In this document: positions 1-7,096 of the stretch, piece after piece | Position numbering within the stretch: position 1 is the stretch's first letter | Layout: each line of letters starts with the position of its first letter | Assembly: GCF_001422245.1 (NCBI RefSeq) | Contig: NZ_LMMM01000002.1 | Coordinates: 62,855-126,854 of the forward strand | Source: Rhizobium sp. Leaf262 | GTDB taxonomy: Bacteria > Pseudomonadota > Alphaproteobacteria > Rhizobiales > Rhizobiaceae | Reading direction: 5' to 3' | Length of the DNA: 64,000 nucleotides | The notes under the pieces: model-generated | Database searches by the model: none | What the model was told of the DNA's origin: nothing | Seen by the model: the letters and a program-made list of their open reading frames with translations, nothing else | Made by a program: the position numbers and the translations under genes

Positions 1-1
1 G

Positions 2-463
2 ATCGCCGACGGCCAAGACGAAGCGCGTCTTGCCCAGTTCAAATCCGAGGAAACCGAAACGGCAGGGCAGCACGACATCATTCTTCAGAGCCGGAAGCAA
101 TTGGCCGTGGAGCATCACGTCCTGGATCGTCAGGCCATCTTGCTAGGAGATTTGATAGATGTGCTGAACGATATGGTTTCGCTGTACAGCGTGGTTTCCC
201 ACGCGCTTGCGCTGGAGGCCGAACGATGCTTCCAGCTATATGATGCCGTCTATGGCACGCTAGAGCCACTGATTGCCCTTGCTCAGCCTCATTCTTCACA
301 AACTTCAGGCGAGACGGAGCCGCCGCTTCTTGGTGCGTTCGGCACGTTGTTGTCGTTGCACGCTCAGGGTACTGTGACCATGCAGGACATCGAAAAACGC
401 AAAACCCGCGCCGATGACGCGCTGGCGCATCGCCGCAATGCCTTGGCCCAGCCGGAAGCGTGA
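2..463 (+). CDS. C-terminal part of an unknown protein, cut by the window edge
   Basis: An open frame enters from the left edge and runs for 153 codons to a TGA at 461-463. The codons before the first possible internal start (TTG at 101) read smoothly as protein, so I take this as the tail of a longer gene and not a gene starting at 101. The visible part is rich in Ala, Leu and Glu, with no Cys pair, membrane segment or motif I recognise. The stretch around codons 45-90 looks helical. The reverse strand also has open frames here, but they are Arg/Pro-rich and look like shadows. No function can be assigned. The next gene is about 200 bases downstream on the same strand, and I see no clear terminator between them. 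Confidence 0.5.
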   Translation: MADGQDEARLAQFKSEETETAGQHDIILQSRKQLAVEHHVLDRQAILLGDLIDVLNDMVSLYSVVSHALALEAERCFQLYDAVYGTLEPLIALAQPHSSQTSGETEPPLLGAFGTLLSLHAQGTVTMQDIEKRKTRADDALAHRRNALAQPEA

Positions 464-663
464 TGGTTGCATTCAGAAAACGACGCGCCTTCCGTTGTAT
501 CGTGTCTTTGGGCACCATATGTGAGTGACAGCGATCCGCAGCCGGATCGCGCGTGATTGTCGCACTGGATCGTCCACTGTTCAAAGGGCGGTTCCGGCTT
601 GGTGAAACTGGGCATCTGGTCTTTTGGGGATACCCCGGCTGATGCGCTAAGGAGAGTTTAACG

Positions 664-1842
664 ATGCTCGATCCGGTCCTCGCGTTTTTCAGGCGCATTT
701 TTACGGCGCTTGGAAGAGGCGCATCTCTTGTGATCGCATGGCTTTTCTGGCCGTTCCGCGCAGCCCATGGCTGGTATGGAAACCGACAGGGCTTCATCAA
801 GGTGCCGATTGCTGCGGCGCTCGTTTTCATCGTCGGTCTCTATGGCTATTTCGTCTGGCAGACGCAGGTCTGGACAAACTTCAACCCCGACTACGTCAAC
901 AGCTACAAGTTTTCGGAGCGCACGCTGGGTGCGGGGCAGGAACTGCCCGCGGCTGCACCAGCAACGGCGGCGGCATCCACAGCCACACCGCCTGCTGCCG
1001 ATGCTGCTCCTGCCGTTGCGGCGGCAAAGAGCTGCCAGAGCTCGGCTATCGTGGATGTCTCTGCCGGGTTGATTGATTTCAATGTCGATCAGAATGCGTG
1101 GATTTCTTCGATGCTGCTCTATCGCCTCGGCCTTTTCGGCATCGATTGGGACAGCACGCCTTTCCTCGATAACAAGGCTTCCTTCCAGCGCGGCGTCAAT
1201 CAGGCCGTTCGCCGGACGTCGGTGGAACTGGTAGACTCGCTTGGTCGTGTTCGCGGCACGTCCGGCGTGGACAACAACCTCCAGAGCGCTCGCGGTAACC
1301 TCCAGTTCGACGAGTATTCCTGGTACTTCGGTCTCAATCCTTTCGGTCCCAAGACACCGAGCCCAAGCTATTATCGGTCTGCGGCGGAAAGCCTGCGCAA
1401 ATTCAACGCAAGCCTGTCGCAATGCAACTCCGTCTTCGACGGACGTGCGGACAACCTCATCCAGTTCGTGGATCGTATCGCAAACGACATTGGCGGTACC
1501 TCAGCCATTCTTCGTGAACGGTCCGAGAACTACAATGGCGGCTGGTTCGATACCCGTGCGGATGATCGCTTCTGGTTCGCTTACGGTCAGCTCTATGGCT
1601 ATTACGGCATTCTCTCCGCTGCCGGTGCGGACTTCTCGCAGGTCATTCGCGAACGCAATCTGACCAGCCTCTGGAATGACACTCTGCTTCAGACACGCGC
1701 CGCGCTGCGCATTCAGCCCTTCGTCATTTCCAACGGTGACGAAAGCGGATGGATCATGCCGTCGCATCTGGCGACCATGGGCTTTTACGTGTTGAGAGTG
1801 CGCTCGAACTTGGTTGAGCTGCGATCCGTTCTGGACCGGTAA
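664..1842 (+). CDS. DUF2333 family membrane-anchored protein
   Basis: A 392-residue protein that I match by overall look to the DUF2333 family, found in Alpha- and Gammaproteobacteria and of unknown function. One transmembrane segment lies near residues 48-66, after a basic, aromatic N-terminus, followed by an Ala/Pro-rich linker (about 95-120). The rest is a soluble domain, probably periplasmic, with conserved-looking aromatic stretches such as YSWYFGLNPFGP and RFWFAYGQLYGYYGIL. The ATG has a good Shine-Dalgarno (GGAGAG, seven bases upstream). It appears to be a single-gene unit: a minus-strand regulator converges from the right, 33 bases beyond its stop. The family assignment is from memory and the role is unknown. 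Confidence 0.8.
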   Translation: MLDPVLAFFRRIFTALGRGASLVIAWLFWPFRAAHGWYGNRQGFIKVPIAAALVFIVGLYGYFVWQTQVWTNFNPDYVNSYKFSERTLGAGQELPAAAPATAAASTATPPAADAAPAVAAAKSCQSSAIVDVSAGLIDFNVDQNAWISSMLLYRLGLFGIDWDSTPFLDNKASFQRGVNQAVRRTSVELVDSLGRVRGTSGVDNNLQSARGNLQFDEYSWYFGLNPFGPKTPSPSYYRSAAESLRKFNASLSQCNSVFDGRADNLIQFVDRIANDIGGTSAILRERSENYNGGWFDTRADDRFWFAYGQLYGYYGILSAAGADFSQVIRERNLTSLWNDTLLQTRAALRIQPFVISNGDESGWIMPSHLATMGFYVLRVRSNLVELRSVLDR

Positions 1843-1875
1843 AACATACCGGCTGGCGCTGCCATCAAGGGAGCG

Positions 1876-2592
1876 TCAGCTGATCAGCTTCAGGCGGATC
1901 GCCTTTGCAACAAGTTGCGTACGGTTGACGCAATCGAGCTTGCGGATCGCATTGTTGAGGTAGGCATTGATCGTGTGATCGGACAGCGTCAAAATCTGCC
2001 CGATTTCTGCCGAGGTCTTGCCCTGCGATGTCCAGTGGATGACCTCCAGCTCACGCTTGGTCAAGCTGCGGGGCGCCACCATTTCGGCGCGGCGCAGACG
2101 CTCGTACACGTCGAAGGCATGGATCGTAATCATGCCGATTTCGTTGAGAGTGATCTGCGAAGGCAGTTCGCATTTGCCGTCGAAACGCATCAGATGCCGT
2201 TCGCCATTCAGCGAGCTTGTGGGAATGACGAGGCCGTTGCAGATGCCGAATTGCACGAGCAAATCAACGATGGGCGCGACTTCCGGTTGACGCGTATCGA
2301 GATCGTCCAGAGACCACGAATGCGGCACCATGGATTGCTTGACCCGAGGGAGCACAGGGCAGTAGCGCAACAATCGCATCGCGTCGAATTCGCGAATGAA
2401 GCGGCTGGGAAACGTTGTCTCGATGATTGTATTGCCCAGCATGTCCTCTTCGGGACGTGGCAGCTGCATCAGTGAGGCATGTGTGTAGCCGAATTCCTTG
2501 GCTACGCCCTGTAGCACCTGCAGCCAGCGAGGCCGGCTTTCTGCAGCCGATATCTCCTGACTCAGTAGCGACTGCCGTTCGAGCGTGATCAT
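1876..2592 (-). CDS. LuxR-type transcriptional regulator with autoinducer-binding-like domain
   Basis: A regulator of 238 residues. Roughly residues 15-155 resemble the autoinducer-binding domain of quorum-sensing LuxR proteins. Residues about 170-235 form a LuxR helix-turn-helix, seen in LTKRELEVIHWTSQGKTSAEI and the recognition helix region SDHTINAYLNNAIRKL. No luxI-type synthase gene is nearby, so it would be a LuxR solo. It may bind an exogenous acyl-homoserine lactone or another ligand, or none. I start it at the ATG; a TTG six codons upstream is possible and neither has a convincing Shine-Dalgarno. A 19-bp palindrome lies about 120 bp upstream. The assignment to LuxR is firm; ligand and targets are unknown. 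Confidence 0.85.
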   Translation of the reverse strand: MITLERQSLLSQEISAAESRPRWLQVLQGVAKEFGYTHASLMQLPRPEEDMLGNTIIETTFPSRFIREFDAMRLLRYCPVLPRVKQSMVPHSWSLDDLDTRQPEVAPIVDLLVQFGICNGLVIPTSSLNGERHLMRFDGKCELPSQITLNEIGMITIHAFDVYERLRRAEMVAPRSLTKRELEVIHWTSQGKTSAEIGQILTLSDHTINAYLNNAIRKLDCVNRTQLVAKAIRLKLIS

Positions 2593-2712
2593 CAAGGTTT
2601 TCGTTCGCAAAAATTAATATGTTACGGGTGACAAATATACGAACCAGCCAAAAATACCACTCTTTATTTCAAGTTTGGTTCCCGTGAAGAATTCTTATTT
2701 CGTGTGTTTTGA

Positions 2713-2731
2713 TTCAAATGCATCATTTGAA
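2713..2731. promoter_or_regulatory. Palindrome upstream of the luxR-type gene, possible operator
   Basis: TTCAAATG, three bases, then CATTTGAA: a perfect 8-bp inverted repeat. It sits between the LuxR-type gene and the end of the yqhA-like gene, in AT-rich DNA. Its size fits a dimeric regulator site such as a lux-type box, but its sequence does not match the Agrobacterium tra box as I remember it. Assignment to the LuxR-type protein is a guess from proximity. Confidence 0.35.
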
Positions 2732-2806
2732 ACAGTGGACACTAAAAATATGGCGGCCTTCTGTAGCTGAACGCGGCCCTCAAGCGGTGGACATCGTCTT
2801 TCCGAA

Positions 2807-3328
2807 TCAAATATCGGAGCTATCCTGCGGCGCCTTCGGCTTTGCCATCAGCTTTTCGAGGAAGCCGAGCATGACGGCGGAAACCACGAATGCGAGATGG
2901 ATGATGGTAAACCACATCAACTTGCTATCGGAATATTGGTTGGCATTCAGGAAGATTTGCAGCAGGTGGATCGAGGAGATCGCGACGATGGAGGACGCCA
3001 CCTTGATCTTGAGACTGCCGGCATCCAGCTTGCCCAGGAAGGAAACGCTGTCCTCTCCTTCGTCGAAACGGCTGACGAAGTTTTCGTAACCGGATATCAT
3101 GACCATCACGATCAGGCTTGCCACCAGGGCTGCGTCGATGAGCGCCAGCATTGCCAGGATCATTTCCGCATCCGTGTAGACGAAGACATTTTCGGCAATT
3201 TTCAGAAATTTGAGACCGAAGGACAGGGCATAGACCGCAAGCGCTGCGACGAGGCCGAGATAAAATGCCACCAGAAGCCAACGGCTTGAAAGAATGATCC
3301 GTTCTATGAGCAGTTCCAGGGATTTCAT
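2807..3328 (-). CDS. YqhA/UPF0114 family inner-membrane protein
   Basis: A 173-residue membrane protein with about four hydrophobic segments (near residues 13-36, 55-80, 104-124 and 135-157). It matches the UPF0114 (YqhA, TIGR00645) family, including the segment LIERIILSSRWLLVAFYLGL at the N-terminus. The cellular role is unknown. It is transcribed divergently from the TonB receptor to its right, with 314 bp between the two starts. The iron box at 3509-3523 is closer to the receptor; whether it also affects this gene cannot be told. The length is normal for the family. Confidence 0.85.
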   Translation of the reverse strand: MKSLELLIERIILSSRWLLVAFYLGLVAALAVYALSFGLKFLKIAENVFVYTDAEMILAMLALIDAALVASLIVMVMISGYENFVSRFDEGEDSVSFLGKLDAGSLKIKVASSIVAISSIHLLQIFLNANQYSDSKLMWFTIIHLAFVVSAVMLGFLEKLMAKPKAPQDSSDI

Positions 3329-3507
3329 CGGCGACTTTCGATCTTCTTGGTTGAGTGATCAGGTTGGGCGCTGATCTAGGCTGTCGTGCCTTGACCTTCA
3401 AGTAGCGAACCACGCCTTTCCTCTAGGGACTTGGAGCGTCGTTCGTCACATTTCTGCAACATTCTGATCGCGGCATAAATATGATGTAAATAATCATGTT
3501 TTATTTA

Positions 3508-3534
3508 TTGACTCCAATACTCATGTTTTATAGT
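3508..3534 (+). promoter_or_regulatory. Promoter with iron-responsive (RirA-type) operator before the TonB receptor
   Basis: The sequence TGA-CTCCAATAC-TCA at 3509-3523 fits the TGA-N9-TCA iron-responsive operator described for rhizobial RirA. It overlaps a TTGACT -35 element (3508-3513), and a TATAGT -10 (3529-3534) follows after 15 bp, slightly short. A repressor here would block RNA polymerase when iron is plentiful. This fits the gene downstream, a TonB receptor of haem type. The box is seen in the sequence; binding by RirA is inferred. It occupies part of the 3329-3642 intergenic region, where I see nothing else of note. Confidence 0.6.
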
Positions 3535-3642
3535 TCTCGGCCAACGGCGGGGCCGTAGAAATTAAGGGTATTTATCAAGCCACATTGCGACGGCACCTCG
3601 CGTTGCCGCGTGCTTTCGTGCGCTTGCATTCAGGGGGTTAAG

Positions 3643-5907
3643 ATGACGATCCGGGGTTCTCAATCCGCTTTGGCGGTCTGCACGGCCATGGTACTTCTCG
3701 CAACGAATTCAGAGGTTTACGCGCAGGACGCTGCGACGTCTGAAGGCGGCACGGTGCTGGAGCGCATCGTTGTGAAGGGGAAGCGCGTCGTGCCTGGCAG
3801 TGTGGCTGACACGCCCCTGGCTACCGAAACAACGGCAGCACAGATTGAAAAGAAACAGATCACCACGATCATGGACCTCGGGCGGACGCAGGAGCCGGGC
3901 GTCTCATTCAATCGTACCACAGGCTCCGTCAACATTCGCGGACTGGAAGATTCGCGCGTTTTAACGACTGTGGACGGTATTCCGCTGACATTTCTGTCCG
4001 ACGCGACGCGCAACGCCACCGGTGGCCTGGATACATTCGACTTCTCATCGCTTTCTGCGGTCGACGTGGTTCGCGGTGCCGATTCCAGCCGCGCAGGTCC
4101 GGGCGCTCTAGGCGGTGTCTTGGCGATAAGAACGCTTGAACCTGAAGACCTCATCGGCGAGGGGCGCACGTGGGGCGGTATCGCAAAATTCAACTATGAC
4201 AGTTCAGACAGGAGTTTCAGCCCCTCTGCGGCTGTCGCATCCAAAATTGCAAACACCTCGATCCTGTTCCAGGGCTCGTACCGTAAAGGCCACGAGCGTG
4301 ATAACAAGGGCCAGGTCGACAGCTTGGGGGCAACCCGCACAAAGCCCAACCCGGTCGACTACGATCAATATAATCTCCTCTTCAAGCTGCGGCAGGAATT
4401 GGAGGGCGGCCACACGATAGGTTTGACCGCCGAGCGATTTTCACAGGATAAAGACATCGATCCCCTCACGCTCCTGTCTGCGACTGGTAACTACAGGCCC
4501 GGCAATTATCGTGGTGATGAAGGAACCGAACGCGACCGTATCTCGATTGACTACAAGTACGAAGCGTTCGAAAAGGATGGTCTGATTGATGCAGCGAGCG
4601 CTTCGCTCTATTGGCAAAAGCAGGTCAAACTCAACGGATACGATGCTTATCGCTTCGGCACCGCCACGAATACTCTCATCGGCCCTATTAGTCGCCTAAA
4701 CGACTATGAACAGAACGGCTTCGGCCTCGTAGGCACCGTCGAGAAAAATTTCACGACCGGTGACTACGACCATCGTCTGGTTTTCGGCTATGATCTCTAC
4801 ACCGGGTTTGCTGAGCAATATTCACAGGGCGTGGATAGTTGCGCTACCACGACGCCCCGTCCGGCTGCTTGCGGAAATCTGCATACAAATCAGGCCGACA
4901 CCCCTAAGGTTGATACGAACCGGATCGGTTTTTACGTTGATGACCTCATTGAAATCGGTTCGACCGGCTTCTCTTTGAACCCTGGCATTCGGTTCGACTG
5001 GCTGGAACATACGCCGAAGATGACGGTAGAATTCGATCGTAACGCCAGCAACCCTTCTCTACCTGCAGCTTTCAGCGATACCGCCATTTCGCCTAAGCTT
5101 CGCGCCGGTTATGAAGTTAACGACAAGCTTGAGTTTTACGGCCAGTGGGCGATGGGCTTCCGAGCTCCGACCAGCGGCGAGCTGTACGCAGCTTTCGGCG
5201 GCCCAGGTACCTATCTGCGCTTGGGAAATCCAAATCTGGAGTCGGAGACCAGCAACGGTTTTGAAATCGGCGCCAATATCGGTGACGACGACTTCGGCGG
5301 TCGGGTAAACCTGTTCTATAACCGCTACAAGAACTTCATCGATACCAGGAGCTTGAACACAGCGGAAGCAGCAGCGCTCGGTTATGTTCTTGGATCGTAC
5401 CCGCAAGGCGGTATTACACAAAACATCAATCTCGACCGTGCGCGCATTTATGGCGCAGAAATTTCCGCCCACAAGCGTTTCGACAATGGATTCAGCGTTC
5501 GTACAGGTGTCGCTTATGCCAATGGCAAGGATCTGGACACCGGTGCGTTTCTGAAGTCGGTCGCTCCCTTGAAGGCCGTTGCTGGCGTCGCTTACGATAC
5601 CGAAAGCTGGGGCGTCGGACTGGACTGGATCGGTGTCGCCGAAGCTAGAGGCCAAACGACCACGACCGCTGCCGGTCCTACAACAACGATCAATTATCTC
5701 AAGACGCCCGGTTACGGCATCTTCGATCTAACCGCTTGGTGGGAACCCGAACAGGTTAAGGGCCTCAAGATCAACGCTGGTATCTATAACGTCTTCGACA
5801 AAACGTACTACGATTATGCAACTGCGAGAAACGGCGGCTCACAGCCAGCCAGCTTCTACACCGAACCGGGGCGCAGCTTCAAAATCTCGCTGACCCAGAA
5901 ATTCTGA
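3643..5907 (+). CDS. TonB-dependent outer-membrane receptor, probably haem or haemoprotein uptake
   Basis: A 754-residue outer-membrane receptor. It starts at the ATG preceded by AGGGGG, not at the ATG-like codon eleven residues earlier. A signal peptide ends near SEVYA (about residue 27). A TonB box is visible as LERIVVKGKR, then the plug domain (about 55-165, with SVNIRGLEDSRV and VDVVRGADSS) and a 22-strand barrel ending in a C-terminal Phe (SLTQKF). The length and plug resemble the haemoglobin/transferrin/lactoferrin receptor family, which in rhizobia includes haem receptors of the HmuR type. The substrate is inferred from family and the iron box upstream. No ABC haem transporter genes lie next to it, so periplasmic transport must be encoded elsewhere. 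A strong terminator follows. Confidence 0.85.
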   Translation: MTIRGSQSALAVCTAMVLLATNSEVYAQDAATSEGGTVLERIVVKGKRVVPGSVADTPLATETTAAQIEKKQITTIMDLGRTQEPGVSFNRTTGSVNIRGLEDSRVLTTVDGIPLTFLSDATRNATGGLDTFDFSSLSAVDVVRGADSSRAGPGALGGVLAIRTLEPEDLIGEGRTWGGIAKFNYDSSDRSFSPSAAVASKIANTSILFQGSYRKGHERDNKGQVDSLGATRTKPNPVDYDQYNLLFKLRQELEGGHTIGLTAERFSQDKDIDPLTLLSATGNYRPGNYRGDEGTERDRISIDYKYEAFEKDGLIDAASASLYWQKQVKLNGYDAYRFGTATNTLIGPISRLNDYEQNGFGLVGTVEKNFTTGDYDHRLVFGYDLYTGFAEQYSQGVDSCATTTPRPAACGNLHTNQADTPKVDTNRIGFYVDDLIEIGSTGFSLNPGIRFDWLEHTPKMTVEFDRNASNPSLPAAFSDTAISPKLRAGYEVNDKLEFYGQWAMGFRAPTSGELYAAFGGPGTYLRLGNPNLESETSNGFEIGANIGDDDFGGRVNLFYNRYKNFIDTRSLNTAEAAALGYVLGSYPQGGITQNINLDRARIYGAEISAHKRFDNGFSVRTGVAYANGKDLDTGAFLKSVAPLKAVAGVAYDTESWGVGLDWIGVAEARGQTTTTAAGPTTTINYLKTPGYGIFDLTAWWEPEQVKGLKINAGIYNVFDKTYYDYATARNGGSQPASFYTEPGRSFKISLTQKF

Positions 5908-5922
5908 TCGCTGAATCATCGA

Positions 5923-5950
5923 AAAAGGCGGAGCTCAAGCTCCGCCTTTT
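5923..5950. terminator. Bidirectional intrinsic terminator
   Basis: A perfect 13-bp inverted repeat (AAAAGGCGGAGCT and its complement, two-base loop) with A and T runs at its ends. It lies between the converging TonB receptor and extensin-like genes and can serve both. Confidence 0.85.
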
Positions 5951-5954
5951 CATT

Positions 5955-6830
5955 TCAACGGCAATACAGATACCCGCCTTTGCGCTCCAGCACATCCATA
6001 TGCAGATGATCCTGGTGGGTGGCGTCGCTGCCGGGGGAGAGGACTGTGCGGAAGAACAGGCAGGCGGCGGTGGTGATGGTGCGCTGGAAGGCGCCTTCCA
6101 TCGTGCCATCCTCGCCACGCGGTTTCATGACCAGAGGTTCGCCCTTGTCGAAGGTCATGGTGGCAATGTCGACGGCGCTGCCTTTGGCGTGTTCGGAAAT
6201 CTTGCCGGTTTCGGCGCTGTTGCGGTTGCGGCAGACATAGGTCGAAGCATTGCCGAAGGCAGTGACGTTTCTGTCAGGCATGGCGATCTTCGCGTTGGGA
6301 ATCACGACATCCTTGGCCCATTTCGACAGGGCAAGTGCCGTCTCGCACCGCATCGTTCCCTCTGGCTCCAGCTTGATGCCCGGGATGACGGTCGACAGTT
6401 CGATGGGTGAGGCGATGCCGCAACCGTCCTCTTCGCCTTTGATCGGCGGCAGTTCCTTGAATTGGGCACCCAGTGCCGTCAATTGCGAAAGGCAGGCTTT
6501 CAGCTCCTCGGGGTCTTCTGCCTTCACCGGCTCACGCGGCGGCTCCTCTTTCTTTTTCGGTTCTTCGGATATCTGCTCTTCGCCCTTTTGCTCGTCGGCC
6601 TTCGGCTCTTCGGGTTTGGCCGCGGGTTCGGGCTTGTCCTCCGGCTTCGGCACGGTGTTTTCCGCTGGTGGAGGAGGGGTGGACGGCTCTTGCGACTTCG
6701 GTTCTGGCGGCGTCGCTACGGGCGCGCCATCCTGTTCCGGTTTTGGCTGCGGAACCGGCACATCCTGTGGCGGTTGCGCGGCAGCGATCAGCAGCGTGCT
6801 GGCTGCGACTATCATAAGACGATGAAGCAT
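5955..6830 (-). CDS. Extensin-like C-terminal domain protein, exported
   Basis: A 291-residue exported protein. A signal peptide covers about residues 1-19 (MLHRLMIVAASTLLIAAAQ). A low-complexity linker rich in Pro, Glu and Lys follows (about 20-120), then the extensin-like C-terminal domain (about 125-291). That domain keeps the His/Asp pattern of the LAS/VanY-type peptidoglycan metallopeptidases: EHAKGSAVD and DHLHMD look like zinc ligands. A role in cell-wall processing in the periplasm is likely but inferred. The frame is open upstream for another 57 codons, but the signal peptide decides this start. That upstream stretch overlaps the trp leader on the other strand. Confidence 0.8.
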   Translation of the reverse strand: MLHRLMIVAASTLLIAAAQPPQDVPVPQPKPEQDGAPVATPPEPKSQEPSTPPPPAENTVPKPEDKPEPAAKPEEPKADEQKGEEQISEEPKKKEEPPREPVKAEDPEELKACLSQLTALGAQFKELPPIKGEEDGCGIASPIELSTVIPGIKLEPEGTMRCETALALSKWAKDVVIPNAKIAMPDRNVTAFGNASTYVCRNRNSAETGKISEHAKGSAVDIATMTFDKGEPLVMKPRGEDGTMEGAFQRTITTAACLFFRTVLSPGSDATHQDHLHMDVLERKGGYLYCR

Positions 6831-6896
6831 GTGACCGGTCGTTCCCCCGTTGCGGCTCACCCACAACGTTTCAACGTGCTTTCGGTTCAAATCCGC

Positions 6897-6925
6897 TTGC
6901 CAATGCGCCCGCTTGACGCTAACAA
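6897..6925 (+). promoter_or_regulatory. Predicted trp leader promoter
   Basis: TTGCCA (6897-6902), a 17-bp spacer and TAACAA (6920-6925). Eight bases after the -10 comes the A of the trpL ATG at 6934, so transcription would start at or very near the start codon. There is no Shine-Dalgarno before that ATG. This matches the leaderless trpL transcript reported for Sinorhizobium meliloti. Confidence 0.6.
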
Positions 6926-6933
6926 TTTTTGCC

Positions 6934-6993
6934 ATGAACACACAGTCGAAGAACATTGCAATCTGGTGGTGGGGCAGCTTTACGCGGCCTTGA
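6934..6993 (+). CDS. trpL: trp operon leader peptide
   Basis: A 19-residue leader peptide, MNTQSKNIAIWWWGSFTRP, with three consecutive Trp codons (6964-6972). When charged tRNA-Trp is scarce, ribosomes stall on these codons and the downstream terminator at 7019-7048 should fail to form, letting transcription proceed into trpE(G). The S. meliloti homologue as I recall it is [14 protein letters not shown], so the N-terminal pattern and WWW are shared. In that organism the terminated leader RNA (rnTrpL) and the peptide also act in trans. Here the peptide has five extra C-terminal residues. The lack of a Shine-Dalgarno suggests translation from a leaderless transcript. Confidence 0.88.
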   Translation: MNTQSKNIAIWWWGSFTRP

Positions 6994-7018
6994 GCACCCA
7001 TGTCCTTTGACTAAGTCC

Positions 7019-7048
7019 AAGCCGCCCGAATTTTCAGGCGGCTTTTTT
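7019..7048 (+). terminator. trp attenuator terminator
   Basis: AAGCCGCC (7019-7026), a 10-base loop and GGCGGCTT (7037-7044), followed by T residues to 7048. It lies 25 bases after the trpL stop and 49 bases before trpE(G). This is the rho-independent terminator half of a classic trp attenuator. Confidence 0.85.
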
Positions 7049-7096
7049 GTTATTATGCCGCCTGTCATCGGGCTTTAGAAACGGGAAGCGGAATAA

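Noticed and set aside
78..830. Long minus-strand open frame of 250 codons
   Set aside because: Very rich in Arg, Pro, Thr and His; overlaps the partial left-edge gene and the DUF2333 gene, both of which read as natural proteins. No Shine-Dalgarno or family likeness.
2709..3089. 126-codon plus-strand open frame opposite the YqhA-like gene
   Set aside because: The opposite strand encodes a recognisable UPF0114 membrane protein; this frame is its shadow.
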